Shown: in pieces, positions 56,001 through 64,000 of the stretch
How the letters are laid out: every line of letters starts with the position of its first letter
How positions within the stretch are numbered: position 1 is the stretch's first letter
Assembly: GCA_031763025.1 (NCBI GenBank)
Contig: JASSKH010000005.1
Location: 9,394,849-9,458,848 of the forward strand
From: Macrocystis pyrifera
Lineage: Eukaryota > Sar > Phaeophyceae > Laminariales > Laminariaceae
Direction: 5' to 3'
DNA length: 64,000 nt
The notes under the pieces: model-generated
Seen by the model: only the letters and a program-made list of their open reading frames with translations
Databases searched by the model: none
Told to the model about the DNA's origin: nothing
Program-made: the position numbers and the translations under genes

Positions 56001-59000
56001 CTGTCTCTGGAAGTGGCTACACCGGAAATTAAACTAACTCATTGAAGCTGTCATCCATATGCAAGTCCGCCTCACAAGCGGTTCTTAGTAGGATGCAGCT
56101 CACCCTTAATGCGACTCGCCGGACACCTCACGGAGCTTTGCACTTGGTGCAAGCAGTGTCTGCCTGGTCGGTGAAAACCCGACATGCTCCGTCCCGGCAT
56201 TGTAGGGATGCGAGGGTCTATGGTCATACGACTACGGCCATGCATGAGATCGAGTACATCTCTCCTATCGAGTACACCCCCTCCCTCTTCCCCTTCCTAT
56301 CGCTAATGCCCCCACCCCTCAACCCCCCCCCCCCCCCCGCCCCAACCCCTGAACGCCACCACGAACGCCGAGTACAGGTAGAGGCGGTTGGTTCCGTTGA
56401 TGACGCACACCAAGCCTATGACGGATTCCTCCGGCAGTTCCCGCTGTGCTTCGGCTACTGGAAAAAAGTGAGACCCGCCGCAATCTCCCTCGGACCCCAC
56501 TCAATTTCCCCCCCCCTGATGATGCCTCCGTTTCTCTACCTACATCTCGGCGTGAGCACAGAGCGCAGTCCAACCTCACTCCACTCCTCGTGTACCCCAC
56601 CCCCCCCCGCCCACTCTGCCTCCGCCTCCACCGCCAGCAAACCTTCCTTCGCTGCTGCTGATACCCCCAAAGAAAGCCATAACCCTACCCTCCCTCCCCC
56701 TCCTACCGCCTCCGCCACCACCGAACCGTCGCCGTTGCTGACACCCCCAAACTAAGGCCCCCCCCCCCCCACGCAACTCCGCCTTCGCCGTGACCAAAAC
56801 ATTCCCTCGCTGCCGCTACCCCCTGAATAAAGTACGCCAACCTGGCTAGGAGACATCCCGCTCGGGTAGCACCCGGCGTGGCGGCGGTGACGAAGAAAGA
56901 GGAGGTCGAAGGAGGGGAGGGGGGAGCGGGGGCGGGGGGGGGGGGGGGGGGATGCGCGAGCCAGGAAAGTCTTGGAGCGCGCGGTGTCCGCCGCGCCGTT
57001 TTGCCTCGAGATATGGGAGGCGCTTGTGCGAGACGTCGTCATTGCGGGGGCCGGGAGTGACGGGGGCGGTGTTGGCGTCGAGGACACTAGAAGGTGTGGC
57101 AGGCGTTTTTTTTTTCGGGACACGGGGAGGGATGGGGCGAGAGAGGAGGGGGAAAGGAGATTTTGGCTACGAGTAACCAGTTTTCTCGATGTTGCGAGAA
57201 GTGTCCAACCCAGAACGGGGGTGACTTTGGAACGGGGCTATTACGGTGGGGCCATAGTAAATAGGACCTACGGTACACATAAAAGCCTATGTATTTCCCT
57301 ACTTTCACCAACAACGTTTGGTCCTATTTACTACTGTATGGTCCCCCCGTGATAGCTCCTTTTGAGACCCCGAGATTTATACCAGAACAACAATATTTTT
57401 GGTGCCATCAGCCGTCTGCGTGTGTGCCGAGCATCGGTGTATTGATGGGGGGGGCCGTGCGCACGCGCGACTCTTTCAACCATCGTAACTCGAACAACCC
57501 ATCTTGTAGAATATCAGTAGCTCCCCCAATCACGCAGTGGCGGGGGGGCCGTTTGCCGTAAATGAAAAAAAAAATCGAGATGAATTCCCATGGGCCTTTA
57601 CTACTACTTTTTTTTTTTTCTCCTTCTTTTTCTTTTTTTTTCTTCATTTTTTCTTTTCCTTTTTCCTCCTGTTTTCTTTCTTTTTTTCTTTCTTTTTTTC
57701 TTCTTTTTTTTGTTTTTGTTTTTGTTCTTTTTTTTCTTCTTTTTTTTTTCTCCCCTACTCCTTTTCTCTCCTTTTTTCTTCTTCTTCTTTTTTTTTATTC
57801 CCTCTCCCCTTCTCTCTTCTTTGTCTCCTCACCCCCCCTCTCTACCTTTTTCCCACTCCCCCCTCTTTTTTCTTTTTTTTCTCCTCTTTTTTTCTTCTTT
57901 TTTTTTTCTTCTTCGCTTTTTACCCCTCTTTTTCCCTCCCTTCTCTGTCTCCTATGTTTTCTTTTCGATTCTTCATCTCCTGTTTCTTCTTTTCCCTCTC
58001 TCGCCCGCTCACTCCCCTCTGCTTTTTTTTTTCTCCCTTCTTTTTTTCTTCCTTTTTTGTTTCCATTCCGTGTATTTTCTTCGGCCCTTTTTTCCCTCTC
58101 TCATTCCCGGGGTACTCCCAAGCAAAGTTTTGCGGTTGAGGGCCTCCGACTCTCAGAAATATTTTGGGCCTTAACGTGGTAAACATACCTGTGCGGTGGT
58201 ATATATGTAGTAAACATACATATTTATATACCCTGGTGTATGTTTATTCAGATGATATATATATATATATATAGTATATGTGGCGTGAAATTTTCTGTGG
58301 TAAATGAGTCAACGCCTGTGTTCGCCATACGCCATATGTGTGGGAGAAAATTTCTGGCAATCAGCGTTTTGAAGGGTTTGCAGTGGGAGTAATACCAGTG
58401 GTATACTATTAATAATGTACGTGGAAGGATTAATATTGAGTTGTATGTAGTTTTTGCGTGTCACGTTTTTTTTTCAGGAAGCTTGGTCTGATTTGGCGAA
58501 ACGCTCGTCGTCACCGAGTAACGTTGCCGGAGGCGGCCAGAGGCTGCGTGAACGCCTCTAGCATGACGGGGGGGGGTGTGGGGGGGGGGGGGGGGGGGGG
58601 GGTTGCTCGCACTCGCAGAGTTCACACACCAAGATAACACTCTGTCCGGAAATATAATATCCGTTCGTGTATCAATACACATACCCGAACGTTCCCTACA
58701 TTTCCGGAGAGTGTGGTACAGTGCAGTAATAAGAATCGTCAAGAGCAAAAACATGTTTTTGTTTTTTTTTCTTCTCCGTTTCTTGGGGTCATTGAAGGAG
58801 AGGGGATATGCTCCCAAAAAATCCGAATGGCTCTGTGCCCCGAGGCCCTCAGGGGGTGCTCGTTTATTTCAGACCCGTTTCATCTCGTTTCGATCTCGCC
58901 GGAACTCTCTCGCCGTGGCAGGGTGTTCGAGCGAGCCTTGGAGGCGGTGGGGGATAACCCGGGTGCAGGGGGGCTCTGGAGAAGGTGTGTGGAGTTCGAG

Positions 59001-61584
59001 GAGGCTCAGGTGAGGGGTGGCAGATAAGAGGCGAGACGTGAAGAAAGGATTTCACTCCTCGAGACAGATCATCTACAGATCATGATGTATATATTTCAGG
59101 GCTGGTAGATCCCTGATCTGTCGATCTAGCACGTATTTCCTGGGTTGGATCTGTGCATACGCAGATCCAGCGAATCTTATAACGGCAAGTTAGGATCTGC
59201 AGACGATCTAGATTTATCTGCTGCAGATCGTGATGTGTCCGGTGAGTGAAAAGTACCACCAGATCGTACCGAGTACGATAATATAGCAAGCAAAGAATGA
59301 ATCCCCAGAGGGTGAAGAGGAGGACAGAGGAAAAGGTATCCCGGCATCCTCTGTGCTAAAATTATGAGCGCATTGCTAGCTCTCATGAGGTTTGCATTCT
59401 CCCGGGCGGCGGTGGGTCACTCCCGCGCAATATCGGTGGCCGGCCGCTTTATCGAGAGAGGCAGCGGTGACAATCACACGCCTCGGGCGTGTACGGGTTG
59501 GGCTTGTAGACGAAATTGTCTTGTGTAAGTCTTTGCGCGGAGCGCGGGAGACGGTCCACCCCACCACACGAGCGAAACCACCAGGCCGAACTAAGCCGAG
59601 CTATTCGACGCGAGTCGACGAGGGAACAAAGGGCTATATACAGCATGAATCGTGAGTGGGGAGGGGGGAGAAGAGTCTACTATGTGACCCCGGATCTGAG
59701 CTACTCCTACGATGGGGAGAGAAAAGGAGGGCGCAGATAATGAATGGGATGCAAAAAACAAAAAGACTGCAGGTCACGCCAAGCTAAGCCAAGCTAAGCC
59801 AAGCTAAGCCAAGCCACACCAGTGTACGGTGGTCTATAAACCAAACCGAAACAAAATCAGACCAAACCAAAACCTCAAATAAACCAGAATAGATCAAGCC
59901 CTACCAGAAGCCAACAGATCGAAGGGGCTGACCGATTGTGTTTGTGCGCAATACGAACAAACACGGTGCCCCCCCCCCCCCCCCGCCCCCACCTCGTCCT
60001 CCTCCTCCTCTTCCTGCTTCTTCCCTTCGCCCCCGACCTCCTTCTCCCCCTCCCCCTCCCTCTCCATGTGACTCGCCCAACAAACACATCACGTCGCTTC
60101 GCGCTTGGTCCACGCAATGTCTGCCTGCGGTCGGTGAAAACCCCGACGCTTTCCGTCCCAGCAATCGTAGGGATGCATGCGAGCGAGGGTCTATGCTCGT
60201 ACGACTAAAGCCATGCATGACATGAGTAACCCCCCTCCTCCCCTCTCCCTCAATATCCTCCCCGGTGGCGTCGATTGGCAACGACACCGTAAAACATGAT
60301 GCTCACTACGTGAGCTATATACAACCAGGGTACCGTTTTGATTTTCTAGTTATGTATCATTTTGTGCGGGGTGGAAAACCTTCACTCCGCCCAAGGGGAA
60401 TGGCCGCATCACGTAGTGTGGTCATGGTAAGGCGCCCACGAGTCAGTTACGTAGTACCCCCATTGCTGTCTCTGGAAGTGGCCACACCGGAAAATACATT
60501 ATTTGATTGAAGCTGTCATTCGTATGCAAGGCCGCCTCACAAGCGGTTCTTAGTAGGATGCAGCTCACCCTTCATGCGACTCGCCGAACACCTCACGGCG
60601 CTCCGCGCTTGGTGCAAGCAATTTTTCCTGGTCGGTAAAAACCCGACGTGCTCCGTCCCGGCATCGTAGGGATGCGAAAGTCTATGGTCATACGACTACG
60701 GCCATGCATGATATCGAGTACCCCCCCCCCCCCCCCCCCCCCCCCCCCCATCTTATATACCTGGCATATGTATAGGTTGGGTTGGCGTCGGTTGGCGATG
60801 ACACTGTAAAACACGGCTCTCAGTGCGTGAACTAGACAACCAGGGTACCGTTTTTATTTTTATTTTTGGCGGTCACCACGGCTGACGGTCGAGGTACATC
60901 ATTTATGCGGAGTGGAGAACCTTAGCTCCGCACAAGGGGGGTGGTTGTGTCAAGCCGTGTGTATATGGTAAGGCACCCACGAGGCAGTTACACCTGGAAG
61001 TGGCCATACCAGAAAATAAATAAATTCACTGGCGATGTCATCCATTTGCAAGAAATTCTGCCTCCAAAGCGGTTCTTAGTAGGATGCAGGCCAGCCTTCG
61101 TGCGACTCGCGCAACAACTCACGGCGCTTCGCGCTTGGCGCAAGCAATGTCTGCCTGGTCGGTGAAAACCCGACGTGCTCCGTCCCAGCATTATAGGGAT
61201 GCGAGGGTCTATGGTCATACGACTACGGCCATGCATGATGATGAGTACACCCCCCCTCCCCCCCCCCCCCCCCCCCCGCGCCGTCCTCCTCCCTTCCCTC
61301 TTCCGCGTCCTATATTCCACCTCCCCGCCCGGTCCCCCCCACGCCCAAATCAGAAGGGGCAAGAGCGCAGAACGGCTAGACTGTACGAGCGAGCTTTTGG
61401 CCATCGCCTCAAGGCCCTGGAGGTGCTGTGGTCAGACTTCAAGGGCTTTGCCGACAGGACCCCGTGGGATAAGCTTGCGCCGCCTCCCACCGCGGGGTCA
61501 GGGTCCACCGCGAACGCCGTCGGGGCAGAGGGAGACGATGACCGCAAGGTGATATTTCTGTTACCGGTGGTGATGGTGGTGGTG

Positions 61585-61616
<32 letters not shown>

Positions 61617-63884
61617 ACGGTTGGAGGCGTTTTTTGTACCTGATGTGTTCTGTCGTTGTTTTCTCAAGTACGCGACCGTTTTTGATACTGGTAAGAAAAG
61701 TCATGGTGCGGACCAGGGTCCAAGCACTTTATTCGGCAGAGGGTGCGTTTTCTGCAGTAGGAACCTCGGCATTTTGTACAAAAACAGTGGTTTTCGTACA
61801 AGTTTCGCGCAGAACAAAAAAGTCGAGCCAAAAACGTATCTCCCCCCTCCCACAACCACCGGCGCGGTGCGAGTCGACGCGGTTAAGAAACGGCTGAAGT
61901 CTCCTCGCGATAAAAATGACGATGAAGGCACGAACCATAATGGGCTGGAGGGAGGAGACTGCGCTATGTTACTGACCCCGGATTTGAGTTTCTACGGGGA
62001 GGGAGCTACCTAGAGGGCAGGACGAGAATAGTAAACGGGATGGAGAAGAAATAGTGAGAAAAAAAAAAACTCTGACTGGCAAGAGGGTGAGAATCAGAAC
62101 ACCCGTATAATGCATGATCAGGACTGTTTACGGGTCATGACCCGGCCCGCCGGTCGGCTCAGGAGGTCTTCAAAACCTTACGGACCGGATCGGGTCGGCT
62201 CAGGAGGTATTCGAAATCTCACGGGTAGAGTCGGGTCGGGTCGGGTCGGGTCAGGTCAGGAGGTCTTCAAAACCTCGCGGGCCGGGTCGGGTCGGGTCAG
62301 GAGGTGTTCGAAATCTGACGGGTCGAGTCGGGTGGGGTCGGGTCTGGCTAGGTGATTCGATCCGACCCGACCCGCGAGTTTCGACCCGATCCTTGAACAG
62401 CCCCTGGGTATAATTTTGCTTCTGTGCCGAGATCGCCTGGTAAAGACGCCTGATGCAGACGGGCGCCTCTTCTCGGTGTCGTGTTGTCATACTTTATACG
62501 TGTGCCGCCGTTTTCTTCTCTCTCTCTTTTTTTTTTCTTTCTGGTTGCTCTTGTTTGGCGGAAGGGTTCAAGCTTTGGAGCCCGCTCTTTGACGACGGGC
62601 TTAAGGTTTTTGGCGATGACTTGAGCGTTGTTGACAACACAAGAGCGAGAGCGACGGCGGCAGCAACGATAACAACGATGACGAGGACAATTAACACCAA
62701 AAAAACAACCAACAACATGAGCATACAGCCACAACAACCGGTGTTTTGTGTCTCGAACGTGTGCGTCCTAGCGCCCTTACCGCCCCCCCGTCCCCGTCCC
62801 CGTCCCCGTCCCCGTCCCCCCCCTCAGGCCGACGCCTCCAGCGGCTCTGACAACTCGGCGGCACTGCTGGCCGCGGCAACGGAGGGTCGTACCGACGCAG
62901 AGAAAAGGGATATATTCGTCAAAAACCTGGAGCAGAAGCGCAAGGTGTGTTGTGGCGAGAGATTCAAAACCTGTTTGCCCTATTCCTCTGTCCCCTATCT
63001 CCTGACCCATGTCCCCTATCCCCTAGCTCGTGTCCCCTGAACAGTGTCCCCTACCCCCTGACCCATGTCCCCTGTATATCTCCTGACCCATGTCCCCAAT
63101 ATAACTCCTGACCCATGTCCCCTATGTATCTCCTGCCCCACGTCCCGTATCCCCTGACCCATGCCCCCTACCCCCTGACCCATAACCCCTACCCCCTGAC
63201 CCGTGACCCCTATCCCCTGACCCATATCCCGTACCCGGTACCCCCGATGCCCTAGTCCCTCTCGTCCGCAAAAACGCAACGAACACACGGACCCATTTCA
63301 TCTTATCGTAATTTCCCCCCGCCTCGCCAATGCCTCTTTTCATCGTTGTTGGAAAACCAGGTGTCCCTGCGAGGTCGGGAGCGGCGCGAAAGCTTCGAGC
63401 GACGGATAACCCGGCCCCACTTCCACGTCAAGCCCCTCGACGACGCCCAGCTCTCCGCGTGGTCCCGGTTCCTCGACTTCGAGCAGGCGCAGGCAACCTC
63501 TTCGCCCGCCGCAGCGTCTGCAGCGGCGTCAGGGAAAGCAGCGCCAGCACCAGTGACAGTAGCAGCAGCGACAACAACACCAGCAGCAGCAGCAGTAGGA
63601 GCAGCAACGGCATCAAGAGGAGCAGCGGCATCAGCTACAGCTACGGCGGCAGCAGCAGCAGCAGCCCCGAGCGGCACCAGCACCCCGGGGACCGGCGACA
63701 CCAAATCGCCCACCCCCACGGGGGGGAGGAAGAGGCCGAGGGCCGAAGCCGGGGCGGGCAGGAAGGAGGCGCGGGTCGAGGCGGGGCGGGGGGGGGGCAG
63801 GAGGAGGTGCAGAGGCTCTTCGAGCGCTGCCTGGTGTCGTGCGCGTCGTACTGGTCGCTGTGGGAGCGGTACGCGCTTTGGAAG
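49784..63884 (+). CDS. PRPF39: PRPF39-type U1 snRNP-associated splicing factor, seven exons, 3' end beyond the window
   Basis: PRPF39 (yeast Prp39) is a HAT-repeat scaffold that helps U1 snRNP bind 5' splice sites. Exons in phase: 49784-49885, 56378-56467, 56833-57093, 58922-59009, 61354-61548, 62828-62944 and 63361-63884. Conserved blocks: DPMDFQSWTALLSQ; AYDGFLRQFPLCFGYWKK; YANLARRH; VLERAVSAAPFCLEIWEAL; VFERALEAVG...LWRRCVEFEEAQ; ARLYERAFGHRL; then RRESFERRITRPHFHVKPLDDAQL, which I break here as a family signature, followed by LFERCLVSCASYWSLWERY. These are HAT helices with the usual W and E/R positions. The first intron needs a GC donor at 49886. Two exons change frame at G-runs (56934-56951 and around 63788-63797). 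Exon 7 carries an Ala/Ser-rich insertion of about 100 residues. The start at 49784 is the first ATG in frame, but the protein may begin further upstream. Confidence 0.85.
50090..50345 (+). repeat. Tandem repeat, three units of about 70-85 bp with GGTACCCGG
   Basis: Each unit contains GGCGTGGTA(T/A)GGCGGACAC, then GGTACCCGGG(G)TTACC, then CTATTTGC and a CTTTTA-type end. It lies in intron 1 of PRPF39. Confidence 0.75.
51615..51765. other. GC-rich island in PRPF39 intron 1
   Basis: A 150-bp block of high GC with CCGGC and CGCGC words in AT-rich intron sequence. The minus-strand frame open across it shows no domain. Confidence 0.35.
52192..52296. mobile_element. 105-bp-class palindromic MITE, copy 6
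   Basis: TTACGGGGGTTCATAGTTAA and TACTATGGTCCCCCGTAA. Preceded by TG and followed by TA. Confidence 0.85.
52308..52364 (+). repeat. (CAG)19 microsatellite
   Basis: Nineteen uninterrupted CAG units eleven bases after the MITE, within intron 1 of PRPF39. Confidence 0.95.
52545..53305. mobile_element. Fold-back element of about 760 bp
   Basis: The left arm contains TTTAGGACTGCAGTCCCG, GGGGGTGAACCAC and AAGTAGTTTGTCCCC. The right arm holds the reverse complements GGGGACAAACTACTTGATG, GTGGTTTGACCCC and GGACTGCAGTCCCAAA. The arms are about 230 bp, imperfect, and each is bordered by a long T- or C-run (T28 at 52752-52779). No transposase frame is visible. Confidence 0.65.
53368..53474. mobile_element. 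105-bp-class palindromic MITE, copy 7
   Basis: TTACGGAGGGCATAGTAAAT and ATTTACTGTGATCCCCCGTAA. The eight bases TATTGATA occur directly before (53360-53367) and after (53475-53482) it, a longer direct repeat than the TA seen around other copies. Confidence 0.85.
54083..55027 (+). mobile_element. 5'-truncated LINE, tandem unit 1
   Basis: A 23-C run is followed at 54106 by AAGATAATTCTAAG and about 900 bp of LINE 3' sequence encoding the same C-terminal region as the minus-strand copy at 33479-34608. It includes CPCGKAIESRTHIVGEC (about 54649-54700) and GDRWWPQEAKQEGDKI. It ends AACAAATGAGTACG plus 14 C. Several frame breaks make it inactive. Confidence 0.85.
55028..55690 (+). mobile_element. 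5'-truncated LINE, tandem unit 2, 3' end lost
   Basis: Starts at AAGATAATTCTAAG, the same point as unit 1, right after unit 1's C-tail. It runs in parallel until GGAGGAGCATGTCTGATA, where it breaks off before the tail. Small deletions distinguish it from unit 1. Confidence 0.85.
55698..56262 (+). mobile_element. SINE-like poly(C) retroposon, full-length copy with a SINE tip before it
   Basis: A SINE tip (CATGCATGATCGAGTA plus C-run, 55728-55763) is followed directly by a full copy. The full copy runs from GGTTGGGTTGGCGTCGG (55764) through GGGTACCGTTTTTTTG, GGCACCCAAGAGGCAG, GCGGTTCTTAGTAGG and GACTACGGCCATGCATGA to ATCGAGTACA near 56258. The full unit is about 490 bp. It begins with an A-box-like TGGCGTCGGTTGG, but no good B-box was found. 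Confidence 0.85.
57241..57352. mobile_element. 105-bp-class palindromic MITE, copy 8
   Basis: TTACGGTGGGGCCATAGTAAA and ATGGTCCCCCCGTGA, with TA on both sides. A five-base insertion near the right arm makes it longer. Confidence 0.8.
57603..58070 (+). repeat. Homopyrimidine tract of about 460 bp
   Basis: Almost only T and C on the plus strand, T-rich with CTT and TTCTTTT words and very few purines. Phe/Ser-rich frames of about 200 codons are artefacts. It lies in intron 3 of PRPF39. Confidence 0.9.
58244..58276. repeat. AT dinucleotide repeat
   Basis: ATATAT units near 58252-58273 followed by AGTATATG. Confidence 0.8.
58567..58602 (+). repeat. G-run cluster
   Basis: Two G-runs separated by TGT; the larger is about 22 bases. 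Confidence 0.8.
58639..58712. mobile_element. 74-bp palindromic MITE, copy 2
   Basis: ACTCTGTCCGGAAATATA and TACATTTCCGGAGAGT are near-perfect inverted ends, matching the copy at 26074-26147 in length and ends. Confidence 0.75.
59080..59250. repeat. CAGATC/GATCTG-rich palindromic tract
   Basis: GATCTG, CAGATC and GATCTAG words recur in both orientations over about 170 bp and could fold. No coding signal. Confidence 0.5.
60066..60240 (+). mobile_element. SINE array unit 1, 5'-truncated
   Basis: TGTGACTCGCCCAACAAACA through GGTGAAAACCCCGACG to AAGCCATGCATGACATGAGTA and a C-rich tail. It is the first of three same-direction copies in 1.2 kb. Confidence 0.8.
60260..60749 (+). mobile_element. 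SINE array unit 2, nearly full length
   Basis: Starts GGTGGCGTCGATTGGCAACG and ends ATCGAGTA followed by 29 C (60721-60749). Confidence 0.85.
60772..61277 (+). mobile_element. SINE array unit 3, full length
   Basis: Starts TAGGTTGGGTTGGCGTCGG and ends GATGAGTACACCCCCC, then interrupted C-runs to 61277. With 55764-56262 it defines the complete element. Confidence 0.85.
61590..61620 (+). repeat. CTG microsatellite
   Basis: About nine CTG units, forty bases after the donor of PRPF39 exon 5. Confidence 0.85.
62130..62395. repeat. GGGTC/GACCC inverted pentamer array
   Basis: GGGTCGGGTC-rich left part with recurring CAGGAGGT(C/A)TTC(A/G)AAA words, then a shorter GACCCGACCCG right part. A third large member of the family. 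Confidence 0.8.
62788..62822 (+). repeat. CCCCGT hexamer repeat at the acceptor of PRPF39 exon 6
   Basis: CCCCGT units form most of the pyrimidine stretch before the CAG acceptor at 62825-62827. Confidence 0.75.
62985..63235 (+). repeat. Minisatellite with CCCCTGACCCATGTCC units
   Basis: Some fifteen units of 15-30 bp built from CCCCTGACCCATG and TCCCCTA words fill PRPF39 intron 6. Confidence 0.85.
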
Positions 63885-64000
63885 GTGCTAAACATGTGTT
63901 GGGCATCGCGTGTTCGAGAAATGGCGTTACTTCGATGCTATGCTGACAACTCTTACGATCTCGACATTTGATACATCATGCTGAAGTTTTCGCTTTCAGT
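63885..64000. other. Start of the next PRPF39 intron, window edge
   Basis: GTGCTA donor after WERYALWK; no further exon before the end of the window. Confidence 0.6.

Noticed and set aside
57537-58182. Three overlapping frames of about 200 Phe/Ser/Leu-rich codons
   Set aside because: They come from a homopyrimidine tract, all three frames are open, and there is no domain or start context.
62985-63235. Gly/Asp-rich repetitive frame on the minus strand
   Set aside because: Produced by the CCCCTGACCCATG minisatellite in a PRPF39 intron.

Overview
This is an intron-rich eukaryotic nuclear window dense in repeats, with long introns (about 0.7 to 6.5 kb), extreme G/C homopolymers and one 100-N assembly gap. 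A plastid-type presequence on an ABC1-family kinase points to a photosynthetic stramenopile. The overall texture fits a brown alga of the Ectocarpus type, but that is an inference; nothing in the sequence names the species.

Layout. (1) 1-3.2 kb: a minus-strand gene with a RanBP2 zinc finger and a RING-H2 domain (gene A). (2) 8.8-13.9 kb: decayed relics of an ABC1-kinase gene on the plus strand, interrupted by a broken tyrosine-recombinase element and satellite-like repeats. (3) 17.9-19.6 kb: a second, frameshifted copy of the RING gene (gene B). (4) 24.4-33.3 kb: seven plus-strand exons of a probable plastid ABC1-family atypical kinase. (5) 35.8 kb: the N gap. (6) 36.8-47.2 kb: eight minus-strand exons of a transportin-3/importin-13-type nuclear import receptor. 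(7) 49.8 kb to the window end: seven plus-strand exons of the U1 snRNP-associated splicing factor PRPF39, continuing past the edge. The import receptor and PRPF39 are divergent neighbours. Family knowledge links them, since transportin-3 imports SR splicing factors, but nothing here shows co-regulation.

Two large patterns stand out. First, the RING + ABC1K pair appears twice in the same divergent arrangement about 15-17 kb apart. In copy 1 the RING gene is open and the kinase is a relic; in copy 2 the RING gene is frameshifted and the kinase is largely preserved. Second, introns and spacers are packed with a roughly 0.5-kb SINE-like repeat and 5'-truncated LINE fragments. The two share related 3' ends and both finish in ATGAGTAC-type sequence followed by a poly(C) run, not poly(A). 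They are often chained, one starting where another's C-run ends. A 105-bp palindromic MITE (eight copies), a 74-bp MITE, a 0.83-kb inverted-repeat element in two opposite copies, and many minisatellites fill much of the rest.

Exon boundaries were placed by reading splice sites, phase and remembered family conservation. No alignment was run. No tRNA, rRNA or CRISPR feature is supported.
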